Shown: positions 1 through 8,788, counted from the first letter of the stretch. The stretch: 64,000 nucleotides of DNA from Treponema sp. Marseille-Q4130 (GCF_014334325.1 NZ_JACSET010000005.1:84448-148447); one strand, 5' to 3'. Notes: a model not told the origin generated them from the letters alone. Program-made: numbers and translations.

Positions 1-1007
1 TTCAAAAGATCGACAGCGTCGGCAGCGTAATTGATTTTTTTCACTTCGAGCGTGTTGTTTCCGATGGCTCGCTCTTGGGCAAAGTGAATGTACGGAAATT
101 TTCTACTCGTGACGGGAAGCTCTTCGAGGGCAAGCTTGTCGAGCACTTTTTTGCGGCTCGTCGCTTGTCGGCTTTTCGCCGCGTTCGACGCAAAGCGCTG
201 GATAAATTCTCTCAAGTCGGCCATCTTGTCTTCGCGCCGTCTCGCTTGATCTTTCGCCTGCTTTTGCAGCATTTGGCTCATCTGATACCAAAAATCGTAA
301 TTGCCGGAAAACTGCGTGATCTTTCCGTAATCGATATCGCAGACGACCGTACACACCGTATTGAGAAAGTGACGGTCGTGGCTGACGACGATGACGATGT
401 TTTCAAAATCGAGCAAAAAATTTTCGAGCCACGTAATCGATTCGATATCGAGGCCGTTCGTCGGCTCGTCGAGCAGCAGTATGTCGGGATTTCCGAAAAT
501 CGCCTGCGCGAGGAGGACGCGCACTTTTTGGCTTTCGTCCAAATCGCTCATCGCTTTGTCGTGATATTCTTCTTCGAGACCGAGGCCGGAAAGCATCTGT
601 TCGATTTGATTTTCCGCTTCGTAGCCGCCGAGTTCGCCGAACTCCGCTTCGAGTTCCGACGCTTTGATACCGTCTTCTTCGGAAAAATCCGCTTTCGCGT
701 AGATTTCGTCCCGCGCCTTCGTGCATTCGTAGAGTTTCGGATAGCCCATCATCACCGTTTCTTTGACGGAATAATCGTCGAACGCAAAGTGGTTTTGCTG
801 CAAAACGGCCATGCGCTTTCCCTGCGCCATAGCTATAGTGCCGGTATCGTGTTCGAGTTCTCCCGAAAGCACTTTCAAAAAAGTCGATTTTCCGGCTCCG
901 TTCGCGCCGATAATGCCGTAGCAGTTGCCCGGCGTAAATTTCACATTGACGTCTTTAAACAGCGGCTTGTCGCCGAATTTGACACTGACATCGGATACGG
1001 TTATCAC
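1..1007 (-). CDS. ABC-F family ATPase, N-terminal part (cut by window edge)
   Basis: The ABC-F proteins are soluble twin-ATPase proteins that act on ribosomes as translation factors or antibiotic-protection factors. Reading leftward from a GTG at 1005-1007 (a stop codon directly upstream and GGGAG eight bases before it), the protein shows Walker A GANGAGKST, a signature region LDESQKVRVLLAQ, Walker B DILLLDEPTNGLD and the switch histidine in VSHDRHFL. An Arg/Lys-rich interdomain linker follows (ARREDKMADLREF, then SRQATSRKKVLDKL), and the second ATPase domain is just beginning at the window edge. The linker pattern resembles YbiT-type members, but the subfamily is inferred. No membrane segments are seen. 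The rest of the gene lies outside the window. Confidence 0.93.
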   Translation of the reverse strand, partial: MITVSDVSVKFGDKPLFKDVNVKFTPGNCYGIIGANGAGKSTFLKVLSGELEHDTGTIAMAQGKRMAVLQQNHFAFDDYSVKETVMMGYPKLYECTKARDEIYAKADFSEEDGIKASELEAEFGELGGYEAENQIEQMLSGLGLEEEYHDKAMSDLDESQKVRVLLAQAIFGNPDILLLDEPTNGLDIESITWLENFLLDFENIVIVVSHDRHFLNTVCTVVCDIDYGKITQFSGNYDFWYQMSQMLQKQAKDQARRREDKMADLREFIQRFASNAAKSRQATSRKKVLDKLALEELPVTSRKFPYIHFAQERAIGNNTLEVKKINYAADAVDLL

Positions 1008-1068
1008 TCACAACTCCCACAGTAAATTTATTAATAATTATTAAAATGATAATACACAAGCTCGCGCG

Positions 1069-2766
1069 TTATTTTTTTCCGAACAGCGATTTGATTTTAT
1101 GCCACAAGCTCTGCGACTGCAAACCTTTTTTGCTTTCGTCGTAGCGCTGCACACCGCTCCTCTTTTTCGCAGCCGACGGTTTTTGCACGTTTTGTCTTCC
1201 CCTCTCGAAAGAAGAGCTGGAAGCGCCCTGCCCTTTCGCCGAGTCGTTTTTGCGGCCGGTTTTTGCGCGGTCTTTTTTCGAAAACGGCTTCGCGCTCTTC
1301 GATTTGGAAGAAGAGCCTCCTTTGCCCTCCGTGAGCGCCGAAGCGGACTTTGCGTATTTTTCTTTATACAGCTTCATGCGCTCTTCGAAAGACATACTCT
1401 GAAGCTTTTCCGTGTCGTCTTCGGTAAAGCGCTCTTTTCGAAACGCCGATCTCTCGGATGCGCTTCCCGTTTTCCGCTTGTTACGCACTCCGCTTCGCGC
1501 ATCGCTTTTTTTCGAATCGCGTCTTCCGGAAAATTTTCCGCCGCCCGTTCCGCCTCTCCGCGAAGAAGAGCGGCCGCCTTCGTAATCTTCGCGCCAATTT
1601 TCCGTTCTGATATACACGCCTTCGCTTGCGTCGTCTCCGAGCATCGATACGTCGGCGACACGCGAGGGAATCTGCATTTCTATATAGCGCTCGATAGCCG
1701 GAAGATTGTATACGTCCTGTTCGCTGCAAAACGTGTACGCTTTGCCCGTCTTGCCTGCGCGGGCGGTGCGCCCGATGCGATGCACGTAGTTTTCCGATTC
1801 GTTCGGCAAATCGTAATTGACGACCATCGCCAAATCGTGCACGTCGATACCGCGCGCGGCGACGTCGGTTGCAACGAGGATCGAAACGCTTCCGTCTTTA
1901 AATCGGTTCAGCACTTGCAGCCGTTTCGACTGCGGCAAATCACCGATGATGAATTCGCTTTTAAAACCGTTTTTGACGAGCCGCTTCGAAACGACTTCGC
2001 ACGAACGCTTCGTATTGCAGAAGATGAGCACGCTTTCGGGTTTTTCTTTTGAAAGGATGCCGACGAGCAGTTTCATCTTTTCGTCGCTCGAAACGTGCAA
2101 CAGTTCCTGATCGATTTGTTCGACGGTGATAGTATCCGATTCGATCGTGATCTCTTTCGCATCCCGCGTGTATTCCCATGCGAGATTTTTTACGTATGAA
2201 TTGAGCGTCGCGGAAAAAAGCATCGTTTGGCGGTCTTCCGCTTTCGGCAGCACTTTGAGCAGCGTGCGCAAGTCGGGGTAAAATCCCATATCGAACATAC
2301 GGTCGGCTTCATCGACGACGAGAAAACCGACGTTCGACAAGTCGAGCTGGCGGCTTTGCTGAAGATCGATCATGCGGCCGGGAGTACCGACAATGATATC
2401 CACGCCTTTTTTAAGGGAAGCGATCTGCCGCTCGTAGCCGACGCCGCCGTAAAAACTGAACGCTTTCAACTGCGTTCCGCTCGTCAATTTTTTCGCTTCG
2501 TCTTCAACCTGCACCGCAAGCTCGCGTGTCGGAAGCAGGATGAGCACTTTTTTGCCCGCATTGTCCGGAGAGGCAAGAAGTTCCTGTAAAATGGAAACGA
2601 GATACGCCGCCGTTTTTCCCGTTCCCGTTTGCGACTGAACATATAAATCGGATCCGTCGAGCGCCGTTTTGAGCACCGCTTCCTGAACCGGCGTGCACGT
2701 CACATAGCCTGCCGCTTCGATGCCTTTGAGCAGGTCTTCGTGCAAATTAAATTCGGTAAAATCCAT
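1069..2766 (-). CDS. DEAD-box ATP-dependent RNA helicase
   Basis: This RNA-unwinding ATPase probably acts in ribosome assembly, mRNA decay or cold adaptation. The core is complete: a Q motif near residues 4-28 ending TPVQ, SQTGTGKTAA, PTRELA, TPGRMIDL, VVDEADRMFDMGF, SAT, then in the second RecA domain LIFCNTKRS, ARGIDV and HRIGRTARAG. After about residue 370 there is a roughly 190-residue tail of low complexity rich in Ser, Lys, Arg and Gly, of the kind that binds RNA non-specifically in CsdA/RhlE-like helicases. The 565 residues are explained by that tail. The start is an ATG, and the divergent methyltransferase gene begins about 50 bp away. The exact orthologue (rhlE, csdA or cshA type) cannot be assigned by eye. 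Confidence 0.95.
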   Translation of the reverse strand: MDFTEFNLHEDLLKGIEAAGYVTCTPVQEAVLKTALDGSDLYVQSQTGTGKTAAYLVSILQELLASPDNAGKKVLILLPTRELAVQVEDEAKKLTSGTQLKAFSFYGGVGYERQIASLKKGVDIIVGTPGRMIDLQQSRQLDLSNVGFLVVDEADRMFDMGFYPDLRTLLKVLPKAEDRQTMLFSATLNSYVKNLAWEYTRDAKEITIESDTITVEQIDQELLHVSSDEKMKLLVGILSKEKPESVLIFCNTKRSCEVVSKRLVKNGFKSEFIIGDLPQSKRLQVLNRFKDGSVSILVATDVAARGIDVHDLAMVVNYDLPNESENYVHRIGRTARAGKTGKAYTFCSEQDVYNLPAIERYIEMQIPSRVADVSMLGDDASEGVYIRTENWREDYEGGRSSSRRGGTGGGKFSGRRDSKKSDARSGVRNKRKTGSASERSAFRKERFTEDDTEKLQSMSFEERMKLYKEKYAKSASALTEGKGGSSSKSKSAKPFSKKDRAKTGRKNDSAKGQGASSSSFERGRQNVQKPSAAKKRSGVQRYDESKKGLQSQSLWHKIKSLFGKK

Positions 2767-2814
2767 ATCTTTTTACTATATACTTTTTCCTTCGTTATGT
2801 ATAGTATTGCGCTT

Positions 2815-3927
2815 ATGCCGACGGAATACAAAGACGATTATCAAGCCCAACTGTTTTCAAACCGCCTCTCAAAGCGCTTAAAGCACCTTCGAAAATGGGC
2901 ACGCAAAAACGGTATCACTTGCTATCGCGTGTACGACCGCGATATACCGGAAATCCCGGTTTCGGTCGACTTCTACGAATTTTTGCCGGACGAAATCGGA
3001 GACAAAAAAAGCGCCGCCCGTTTTACCGCAAACGAATTCGCACGCCTCTCTGAAAACGATACCGGAGTGCAAGCGGAAATCGCTTCGAGGAGCGCCCTCG
3101 TCATCTGTCTGTACGAACGCCCGTACGAAAAAGCGGAATCCGAAGAGAGGGCGTGGCTTTCCAAAATCGCACAGGCGGCAAGCGCCGTCGTCGGTACGGA
3201 GGAAAATCGCATCGTCATCAAAACGAGAAAACGCGATAAGGGCGGAAGCCAATACGCAGAAGACGTAAACGACATACAAAGCGCGGAGCACATCGAAGGG
3301 CTCATACAGGAGCGCACATCTCTTTTCCGCGTCTCTATAAGTTCCCGCATCGACAGCGGACTTTTTTTCGATCACCGTCCCCTCCGTGCCCGAGTCCGCG
3401 AAAACGCGAGCGGAAAATCGGTATTGAATCTCTTTTGCTATACGGGCTCTTTTTCCGTCTACGCCGCCGAAGGAAACGCGCGCCTCGTCGATTCGGTCGA
3501 TTTGTCGAACACCTATCTCGAGCGCGCAAAAGAAAATATGCGCTTAAACGGTTTTTCCGACGAAAAAAAATACCGCTTTATCCGCGCGGATGCAGCCGAA
3601 TTCATCTCTCAAAAAAAAGCATCCGGCGAACGATACGATATCGTCATTCTCGATCCTCCGACGTTCAGCAATTCGAAGATGACGGATACCGTACTCGATC
3701 TCGTAAAAGATTGGCCGCGCTTCGTAAACGGCTGCATCGCCCTGCTTGCAAAAGGAGGCGTGCTTTATTTTTCGACGAACGCGAAACGCTTACGCTTCGA
3801 CGAAAGCCTTATCGAAATGCCGGCGAATGAAAACGCAATCACGGTGCGCGACATCACCGCTTCGACGATCCCCGAAGACTTTTTGCAAAAAAAGCCGCAC
3901 CGCGCGTGGGAACTCCGCAGGAATTGA
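2815..3927 (+). CDS. rlmK: RlmK-type 23S rRNA (guanine-N7) methyltransferase, standalone
   Basis: The protein matches the C-terminal half of E. coli RlmKL, which makes m7G2069 in 23S rRNA using S-adenosylmethionine. Near the start it has FSNRLSKRLKHLRKWARK followed by CYRVYDRDIPE, both hallmarks of the RlmK half. The methyltransferase fold follows: SGLFFDHR, LNLFCYTGSFSVYAA (SAM-binding loop) and the catalytic-site motif ILDPPTFSNSK. No THUMP or RlmL half is present, so the enzyme is a single-domain version. The frame stays open back to 2740, inside the divergent helicase gene. I prefer the ATG at 2815 because family homology begins right after it and a TATAGT -10 box lies at 2800-2805. There is no Shine-Dalgarno sequence. 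Confidence 0.85.
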   Translation: MPTEYKDDYQAQLFSNRLSKRLKHLRKWARKNGITCYRVYDRDIPEIPVSVDFYEFLPDEIGDKKSAARFTANEFARLSENDTGVQAEIASRSALVICLYERPYEKAESEERAWLSKIAQAASAVVGTEENRIVIKTRKRDKGGSQYAEDVNDIQSAEHIEGLIQERTSLFRVSISSRIDSGLFFDHRPLRARVRENASGKSVLNLFCYTGSFSVYAAEGNARLVDSVDLSNTYLERAKENMRLNGFSDEKKYRFIRADAAEFISQKKASGERYDIVILDPPTFSNSKMTDTVLDLVKDWPRFVNGCIALLAKGGVLYFSTNAKRLRFDESLIEMPANENAITVRDITASTIPEDFLQKKPHRAWELRRN

Positions 3928-3929
3928 AG

Positions 3930-3963
3930 CATAAAAAAACCGCCCCCTAAGGAGCGGCTCTTT
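3930..3963. terminator. Bidirectional terminator between rlmK and rpmE
   Basis: A GC-rich hairpin (ACCGCCCC with GGAGCGGCT around CTAA, one bulge) is flanked by an A-run on the left and TTTT on the right. It can end transcription of the two convergent genes on either side. Confidence 0.75.
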
Positions 3964-3973
3964 TATGCGGCGA

Positions 3974-4192
3974 TCAGTTTGCCGCGTCTTCGGATTTGAT
4001 GCCGTAGCGCTTGTTGAAGCGGTCGATACGTCCTGCCGTATCGACGAGCTTTTGCTTACCCGTATAGAACGGATGGCACGCCGAACAGATTTCCACGCGG
4101 ATGTTTTGAGCCGTCGATCGCGTTTCAATGACGTTTCCGCACGCGCAAGTAATCTTTGTCAATTTGTATTCGGGATGAATTCCTTTTTTCAT
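3974..4192 (-). CDS. rpmE: Ribosomal protein bL31, zinc-binding form
   Basis: bL31 bridges the large and small ribosomal subunits. The 72-residue product begins [14 protein letters not shown] and has the family pattern CACGN near residue 16 and [13 protein letters not shown] near residue 37. The CxC...CxxC set marks the zinc-containing (C+) paralogue. The start is the ATG at 4190-4192, preceded by AAGGAG at good distance; a longer frame reaches 4234 but lacks homology. The gene has its own promoter overlapping the end of rho. The leader of about 85 nt is long enough to hold an autoregulatory structure, which is inference. Confidence 0.97.
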   Translation of the reverse strand: MKKGIHPEYKLTKITCACGNVIETRSTAQNIRVEICSACHPFYTGKQKLVDTAGRIDRFNKRYGIKSEDAAN

Positions 4193-4283
4193 AATTGCTC
4201 CTTGTATTACGCATTTCATTTTGCCCGGCTGCACGGCACGGGTTTACGCGCTGAGCGCAGCCACAAAACGACGATGTTCTACC

Positions 4284-4312
4284 AATATAGTAAAAAAATA
4301 CGCGCTTGTCAA
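4284..4312 (-). promoter_or_regulatory. Promoter of rpmE
   Basis: On the minus strand TTGACA (4307-4312) and TATATT (4284-4289) are separated by exactly 17 bp, close to the sigma-70 consensus. The -35 box overlaps the stop region of rho, so rpmE can be transcribed independently of it. Confidence 0.8.
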
Positions 4313-6063
4313 TTATCCAAAACGGCTGCCGTACCGGTGTTCATGGACGCGAGGAAGGCTTCGTTCGTCTTTGTCTTTCTCATGCGGTCGAGCAAAAGTT
4401 CGAGGATATCCGCGTCTTCCATAGGATTGAGCACTTTGCGCAGTATCCACATCTTTTGCAGTTCGTTTTCGGACAAAAGCAAATCTTCTTTGCGCGTTCC
4501 CGATTTTTTAATATTGATCGCCGGGAAAAGTCTACGTTCGGCAAGCTTTCTGTCGAGGTCGATTTCGCTGTTGCCGGTGCCTTTGAATTCTTCAAAGATG
4601 ACTTCATCCATGCGGCTTCCCGTTTCGATGAGTGCAGTCGAAATGATCGTAAGGCTTCCGCCCTCTTCCACGTTGCGCGCCGCGCCGAAAAAGCGCTTGG
4701 GCTTGTGAAGGGCGTTCGAGTCGACACCGCCGGAAAGCACTTTGCCCGACGTCGGTACCGTTTGGTTGTATGCACGCGCAAGACGCGTAATCGAATCGAG
4801 GAAGATGACGACGTCGCGTTTGTGTTCGACGAGTCGCTTCGCTTTTTCGAGCACCATCTCCGCAACCTGCACGTGCCTCGTTGCCTGTTCGTCGAAAGTC
4901 GATGAGATGACTTCCGCTTGTATCGAGCGCTCCATTTCGGTCACTTCTTCGGGGCGTTCGTCGATGAGCAAAACGATGAGATACACTTCGGGATGATTTT
5001 TCGTAATTGCATTTGCGATCTTTTGCATGAGGATCGTTTTGCCGGCTTTCGGCGGAGCGACGATCAGGAGGCGCTGTCCCTTACCGATCGGATTGAAGAG
5101 ATCGAGGATGCGCGTCGAAACTTCGGTCGAAACCGTTTCGAGATGCAGTTTGTGATTCGGATAGAGCGGCGTCAGATTTTCAAACGGAATTCTCGTCTGC
5201 GCGACACGCGGTTCGTCGAAGTTCACCGACTCTATGCGCAGCAGCGCAAAAAAACGCTCGCCCTCTTTCGGAGAACGCGTCTGCCCGTATACGGTGTCGC
5301 CCGTCTTTAAATTGAAAAGCCTGATTTGGCTCGGCGAAATATAGATATCGTCGGGACCGGGAAGATAGCTGTTTTGCGGAGAGCGCAAAAAGCCGTAGCC
5401 GTCGGGCAGGATTTCGAGCGCGCCGGACGCAAAGATCGTGCCGCCGTGTTCGGTGTGCGCTTTTAAGATGACGAAGATGAGCTCCTGCTTTTTCATCGGT
5501 GCCAAATCGTCGCTTGAAAAGCCGTACTTCATCGCAAGCTCTCGAAGCTGCGTCATGCCCATGACGGTCAAATCGTTTATGACAAGTTTCGGTTTCGATT
5601 CTTCGTCTCCGTCGCTCTCCATAGGAAGCGATGCCTGATTTTGGAGGGCAGCGTCGACTGCGGGGCTGGAGTACGTGCGATTCGCACCGTAGCGCGCAGG
5701 CTTTCGATACGTTTGATTTGCGCTTCCGTTCCAGCGCGGACGGGCACGGCGATCCGCAAACGCTTCGTGCGCTTCTTCCGTCTCCGATTCCTGAACAGTA
5801 TCGGCTTCGTTCGCTTCTTCTTCGGCAGCAGCCTTATCGACTTTGATCACAGCTCGGCGTCTCGTCTTTACGGTACGTACCGGACGTGCTTTTTCATCGT
5901 CGTCCGCCGACGTTTCATCAGAATACTTTTCTTCGCCGCCGTCGGAAACGGGTTCGGCCGACGCATAAGAATCGGGCTGAGTTTCGGATTCGCTCTGCGT
6001 TTTTTCCGTCTTTTCAACATCACCTGATGCGCCGGCAGTACGGCGCTTTCGTATTGGTGCCAT
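4309..6063 (-). CDS. rho: Transcription termination factor Rho
   Basis: Rho is a hexameric RNA-dependent ATPase that ends transcription. The conserved part begins around residue 165 ([13 protein letters not shown]). Next come the cold-shock-like RNA-binding domain ([21 protein letters not shown]), the P loop APPKAGKT, Walker [17 protein letters not shown] and the Q/R-loop region [26 protein letters not shown]. Ahead of it is an unusual N-terminal extension of about 160 residues: an acidic Ser/Glu/Asp stretch, a basic patch ([14 protein letters not shown]) and an Arg/Asn/Tyr-rich stretch. I take the ATG at 6063, eight bases after GGAG; an in-frame TTG sits immediately before it. The extension makes the protein about 584 residues against about 419 in E. 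coli. Confidence 0.97.
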   Translation of the reverse strand: MAPIRKRRTAGASGDVEKTEKTQSESETQPDSYASAEPVSDGGEEKYSDETSADDDEKARPVRTVKTRRRAVIKVDKAAAEEEANEADTVQESETEEAHEAFADRRARPRWNGSANQTYRKPARYGANRTYSSPAVDAALQNQASLPMESDGDEESKPKLVINDLTVMGMTQLRELAMKYGFSSDDLAPMKKQELIFVILKAHTEHGGTIFASGALEILPDGYGFLRSPQNSYLPGPDDIYISPSQIRLFNLKTGDTVYGQTRSPKEGERFFALLRIESVNFDEPRVAQTRIPFENLTPLYPNHKLHLETVSTEVSTRILDLFNPIGKGQRLLIVAPPKAGKTILMQKIANAITKNHPEVYLIVLLIDERPEEVTEMERSIQAEVISSTFDEQATRHVQVAEMVLEKAKRLVEHKRDVVIFLDSITRLARAYNQTVPTSGKVLSGGVDSNALHKPKRFFGAARNVEEGGSLTIISTALIETGSRMDEVIFEEFKGTGNSEIDLDRKLAERRLFPAINIKKSGTRKEDLLLSENELQKMWILRKVLNPMEDADILELLLDRMRKTKTNEAFLASMNTGTAAVLDN

Positions 6064-6334
6064 CAATAATTCTCCATTGCGTTATGATTTATAAAAAACG
6101 ACATACTCAATTTTAGGATGAAAATATTCCTTAGGAAAAGGGATATCGAAACGATTATGCAGTAATTTATTATTAGCGCATTTACGGACGGCTGTCAAGC
6201 GCCCGTGTCGAGCCCGTGTCGAGGTATATCGGGGACAGACCCGCCTCCGTCGGAGATTGTCATACCGAAAGCGCAAAGATTTTACACAAGCACGAACAAG
6301 CACGAGCGGCACGGTTGCGCATTTTTATTAAACG

Positions 6335-7051
6335 ATGTATGCTGTTTTTATGTATCTCTTTTTGATTGTCTTTATGCCGCTTTCGCTCGTATGGTATCTT
6401 ATACGTGAAAAAGATAAAGCTGTTATCCCCGTCGCGATCGCAGGGGCGCTTTCGTCGATCGTATTTTGCGCATTCAAAGCGTTTTTTTCTTTTTCATACC
6501 GTACACCGCGCGCAGGATTTTTCGTAAACTACGTATATATTCTGCTCGCCTACACGCTTATTCCCGTCGCCGCAGTCTATCTCGTTTTTTTAGTGCTTTC
6601 CAAAGATGACGACACCTTCCTTGTAAAATCATACTTTCCTCTTTTATGCGCTTTTTTTTCGGTATATCTTCCGTACACAGTGCTTTCCGGCAGCCGCTCG
6701 GCGTATTCGGCGTTCGAGCTTTTTTGCAAACCCGTACTCTATACGGCGATGCTCGCATCTTCGGCGATCTGCGTTTTTTTTCTGTATCGGACGGGAACGG
6801 CAGGAAAGCGCTTGGCGATATGGATACTCGCACTTGCCCTTTCTCTCTTCGTGCCTGCAGCAATCGAAGCGGCGTGGTTTATCGGATTTGCATTTTTTGT
6901 ACCCCTCGCGTTTTTTGCAGCGTACGTATTTTTTTCAGCTTGCGGAGCCGCTCACTTTTTGTGCGGCGATTTTCAGGAAGAAAGTATTTCGATTTTTTTG
7001 CCGAAAAAATCATTCCTTAAAATTATACAGCGAGTAAATCTTCAGATTTAG
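6335..7051 (+). CDS. Predicted multi-pass membrane protein, tail encoded by a repeat
   Basis: I recognise no family. The 238 residues are strongly hydrophobic, with about six or seven candidate membrane segments (for example VFMYLFLIVFMPLSLVW at the start, then AIAGALSSIVFCAF, ILLAYTLIPVAAVYLVFLV and LAIWILALALSLFVPAAIE). Loops are short and there are no obvious catalytic residues. The last eleven residues (LKIIQRVNLQI) and the TAG stop come from the first copy of the structured repeat beginning at 7015, so insertion of that element has probably replaced the original C-terminus. The gene stands alone between the divergent rho gene and the repeat array. No good Shine-Dalgarno sequence precedes the ATG, so the start is uncertain. 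Confidence 0.6.
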   Translation: MYAVFMYLFLIVFMPLSLVWYLIREKDKAVIPVAIAGALSSIVFCAFKAFFSFSYRTPRAGFFVNYVYILLAYTLIPVAAVYLVFLVLSKDDDTFLVKSYFPLLCAFFSVYLPYTVLSGSRSAYSAFELFCKPVLYTAMLASSAICVFFLYRTGTAGKRLAIWILALALSLFVPAAIEAAWFIGFAFFVPLAFFAAYVFFSACGAAHFLCGDFQEESISIFLPKKSFLKIIQRVNLQI

Positions 7052-7450
7052 GAGCTGTATAATTAGTGCGCGAGAGCGCACACGTACATCCGCGAGTTTT
7101 CTTTCGAAAACTCGAAGTTAAATTGAACGGCGCTATTTCAGACGTTCAATTTTAACCTCCCTTAAAATTGCACAGCGAGTAAATCTTCAGATTTAGGAGC
7201 TGTACAATTCGTGCGCGCAAGCGCACACGTTGATTCGCGAGTTTTCGAATGAAAACTCGAAGTTAAATTGAACGGCGCTATTTCAGACGTTCAATTTTAA
7301 CCTCCCTTAAAATTATACAGCGAGTAAATCTTCAGATTTAGGAGCCGTACAATTCGTGCGCGAGAGCGCACACGTACATCCGCGAGTTTTCTTTCGAAAA
7401 CTCGAAGTTAAATTGAACGGCGCCATCTCAGACGTTCAATTTTAACCTCC
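7015..7450 (+). repeat. Three tandem copies of a 145-bp four-hairpin element (type A)
   Basis: Copies lie at 7015-7160, 7161-7305 and 7306-7450, head to tail and nearly identical. Each copy contains, in order: a nested hairpin (outer AATTATACAGC/GCTGTATAATT, inner TAAATCT-TC-AGATTTA); GTGCGC...GCGCAC followed by ACGT; CGAGTTTTC...GAAAACTCG; and a hairpin TTAAATTGAACG/CGTTCAATTTTAA with the loop GGCGCTATTTCAGA, ending in CCTCC. Differences between copies fall mostly in loops, in linkers or at paired positions. Copy 1 encodes the end of the membrane protein at 6335-7051. A related copy is at 31894-32033 and differently paired relatives are at 20515 and 47691. Confidence 0.92.
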
Positions 7451-7503
7451 GTCGCAACTCCAGTCGGCGGCATATCTGCAATATTCGGTAGACATCGCAT
7501 ATA

Positions 7504-7536
7504 GCAAAAAGGGCGCACAAAACTTTGCGCGCCCTC
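7504..7536 (-). terminator. Terminator of the aldolase gene
   Basis: On the minus strand the stem AGGGCGC...GCGCCCT is followed by TTTTTG, a standard intrinsic terminator about 25 nt beyond the fba stop codon. Confidence 0.75.
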
Positions 7537-7561
7537 TCATAAAAACAAAATTAATAATTAT

Positions 7562-8593
7562 TTATTTTGCAGCTTTGATCGCGTTCATCGCTTCGATTGC
7601 ATGCCCCGCGCTGCCGAGCACGTTTTTATTTTTGTGCGCATACATCGCTTTCAATTCGTCGCGGGCCGGTCCGAGATAGAGACGAGGATCGAACACGGTG
7701 GGGTCTTCGGTGAGTACGCGCCTGATTGCCGCAGTCATCGCAAGGCGTCCGTCCGAATCGATATTGATCTTGCATACGGCGGATTTTGCCGCTTTGCGCA
7801 GCTGATCTTCGGGAATACCGACGGAATCGGGGATCTTACCGCCGTATTTTTCGATCTCTTTGACATACTGTACCGGAACCGACGACGCGCCGTGAAGCAC
7901 GATCGGAAATCCCGGAAGCTTTTTTTCGATCTCTTCGAGCACGTTAAATGCGAGCGGCGGCGGAATTAAAACACCGTCTGCAGTGCGCGTACACTGTTCG
8001 GGTGTGAATTTACATCTGCCGTGACTCGTGCCGATGGAAATGGCAAGCGAATCGACGCCCGTTTTGCCGACAAAATCCTGTACTTCTTCGGGCTTCGTGT
8101 AGTGGCTTTCGGCCGCGCTCACTTCGTCTTCGACGCCGGCCAACACGCCGAGCTCGCCTTCGACGGTAACATAATCTTTTTGCGCGTGCGCGAAATCGCA
8201 CACCTGTTTTGTCATCTTCACGTTTTCATCGTAGGGAAGAGCCGAACCGTCGATCATCACGGATGAAAATCCGCTTTCGATACAGTCTTTTGCGACTTCG
8301 AATGACGGACCGTGATCGAGGTGGAGCACGATCGGAATATCGCAGCCGAGCTCATGCGCATATTCGACCGCACCGGCTGCAAGGTGGCGAAGCATGTATT
8401 TATCGGCGTACGCGCGCGCGCCTTTTGAAACCTGCAGGATAACCGGCGACTGGGTTTCAACGCAAGCTTGGATAATCGCCTGCAGTTGTTCCATATTGTT
8501 GAAGTTGTATGCCGGAAGCGCATAGTGTCCGGCCATCGCCTGCTGGAACAGCACTTTCGTGTTGACCAGTCCGATCTCTTTGTAACTGTGCAT
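7562..8593 (-). CDS. fba: Class II fructose-1,6-bisphosphate aldolase
   Basis: This zinc-dependent glycolytic enzyme splits fructose 1,6-bisphosphate to dihydroxyacetone phosphate and glyceraldehyde 3-phosphate in the cytoplasm. The family signatures are clear: YALPAYNFNNMEQ near the N-terminus, the zinc-site motif VLHLDHGPS near residue 90, MIDGSALP, the VEGELG segment, AISIGTSHGRCK (phosphate and metal contacts), LHGASSV and KINIDSD. At 343 residues it has normal length. The ATG at 8593 follows CAGGAG at proper spacing. The gene has its own promoter (8760-8788) and a long, hairpin-rich leader, which hints at post-transcriptional control. Confidence 0.97.
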   Translation of the reverse strand: MHSYKEIGLVNTKVLFQQAMAGHYALPAYNFNNMEQLQAIIQACVETQSPVILQVSKGARAYADKYMLRHLAAGAVEYAHELGCDIPIVLHLDHGPSFEVAKDCIESGFSSVMIDGSALPYDENVKMTKQVCDFAHAQKDYVTVEGELGVLAGVEDEVSAAESHYTKPEEVQDFVGKTGVDSLAISIGTSHGRCKFTPEQCTRTADGVLIPPPLAFNVLEEIEKKLPGFPIVLHGASSVPVQYVKEIEKYGGKIPDSVGIPEDQLRKAAKSAVCKINIDSDGRLAMTAAIRRVLTEDPTVFDPRLYLGPARDELKAMYAHKNKNVLGSAGHAIEAMNAIKAAK

Positions 8594-8788
8594 AGAAAAC
8601 TCCTGTAAAGTCCCTGAAAAGCTGTTGCTTTCGGAAAACTTTTTTCATACCGTCCGCATCGAAGCGGAAGCGGTTTTTTGATATACGGATTTGCGACGCA
8701 AATCCCGGTTTGCAAAACGGACTCACCGTTTAAAACCGTCTCTTATATGTCCGTGTGTCATTGTAAACATTTTTACAGAGGGTGACAA
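8594..8788 (-). promoter_or_regulatory. fba promoter and structured 5' leader
   Basis: The minus-strand promoter is TTGTCA (8783-8788), 17 bp, TACAAT (8760-8765). The roughly 160-nt leader contains GGATTTGCG-T-CGCAAATCC and, next to the Shine-Dalgarno site, a nested hairpin with inner stem GAAAGC-AACA-GCTTTTC inside AAAGT/ACTTT. The nested hairpin beside GGAG resembles the first hairpin of the repeats upstream of cdaA, but sequence identity is too low to call it a copy. Confidence 0.6.

Noticed and set aside
75-1025. Plus-strand 316-residue frame at the left edge
   Set aside because: It is antisense to the ABC-F gene, which shows Walker A, signature and Walker B motifs.
7015-7450. CRISPR array
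   Set aside because: The repeats are 145 bp head-to-tail units without unique spacers, and no cas genes are nearby.
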